In this document: positions 5,228 through 5,287 of the stretch, one piece after another | How the letters are laid out: every line of letters starts with the position of its first letter | How positions within the stretch are numbered: the stretch's first letter is position 1 | Assembly (NCBI GenBank): GCA_027320785.1 | Contig: DAHVKR010000120.1 | Span: 1-5,287, forward strand | Reading direction: 5' to 3' | Source: Bdellovibrionales bacterium | GTDB lineage: Bacteria; Bdellovibrionota; Bdellovibrionia; Bdellovibrionales; Bdellovibrionaceae | Length of the DNA stretch: 5,287 bases | The notes under the pieces: model-generated | What the model saw: the letters and a program-made list of their open reading frames with translations, nothing else | Database searches by the model: none | What the model was told of the DNA's origin: nothing | Position numbers and translations under genes: made by a program

Positions 5228-5287
5228 GTTTTATTAAAACAAAGGGTCATCACTTCTTTTCTCTCTTTTTTTTAAGTGCTTCTGTAT
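5224..5287 (+). CDS. Start of a probable exported protein, 3'-truncated
   Basis: A GTG at 5224 overlaps the preceding stop codon as GTGA, and AGGGA (5215-5219) lies 4 bases upstream. The frame stays open to the window end for 21 codons. The peptide starts MSFIKTKGHHFFSLFFLSAS, with a Lys/His-rich beginning followed by a hydrophobic core, as in a signal peptide or a membrane anchor. No function can be given because the mature part lies outside the window. The short length keeps confidence moderate. Confidence 0.5.
   Translation, partial: MSFIKTKGHHFFSLFFLSASV

Noticed and set aside
5258..5272. Run of T (CTCTTTTTTTTAAG) as a terminator after the methyltransferase
   Set aside because: No GC-rich stem precedes it, and it codes for the hydrophobic core of the next gene's signal-like peptide.

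Overview
The window looks like chromosome of a predatory deltaproteobacterium-type organism, most probably Bdellovibrio or a close relative (Bdellovibrionota). The main reasons are an MglA-type small GTPase placed directly behind recR, close protein-level similarity of that GTPase to the Myxococcus/Bdellovibrio gliding-polarity family, a PilZ-type protein nearby, and moderate AT-rich base composition by eye. The species cannot be fixed from the sequence alone.

Left block (1-2624, all + strand, tightly packed): the 3' three quarters of recR (recombination mediator), mglA (Ras-like polarity GTPase), nadA (quinolinate synthase, an iron-sulfur enzyme of NAD synthesis) and a short Sfp-type 4'-phosphopantetheinyl transferase whose start overlaps the nadA stop by 4 bases. 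Gaps are 29 and 33 bases and then the ATGA overlap, so the four genes are probably cotranscribed, although they serve different processes (repair, cell polarity, NAD synthesis, carrier-protein activation). Small hairpins sit next to the ribosome binding sites of mglA and, more weakly, nadA. A weak hairpin follows the transferase.

Middle block (2680-3756): a PilZ-type c-di-GMP receptor candidate on the + strand runs convergently into an unrecognised 211-residue protein on the - strand. A 12-bp hairpin between them, with one arm inside the last codons of the - strand gene, is the likely terminator. Between this gene and the next lies a 113-base divergent spacer that should carry both promoters. 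It also holds a short cysteine-containing reading frame of doubtful status.

Right block (3870-5287, + strand): an EI24/CysZ-like multipass membrane protein with no visible ribosome binding site, a class I SAM-dependent methyltransferase-like protein carrying a distinctive NTS-EH motif, and, overlapping its stop by 4 bases, the first 21 codons of a probable exported protein that runs off the window.

I see no mobile element, CRISPR array, tRNA or rRNA, and no clear sign of recent transfer. The most interesting points are the serine at the Ras-Gly12-equivalent P-loop position of MglA with no mglB alongside, the PilZ gene close to mglA, and the unusual methyltransferase. The rest reads as ordinary chromosomal housekeeping.
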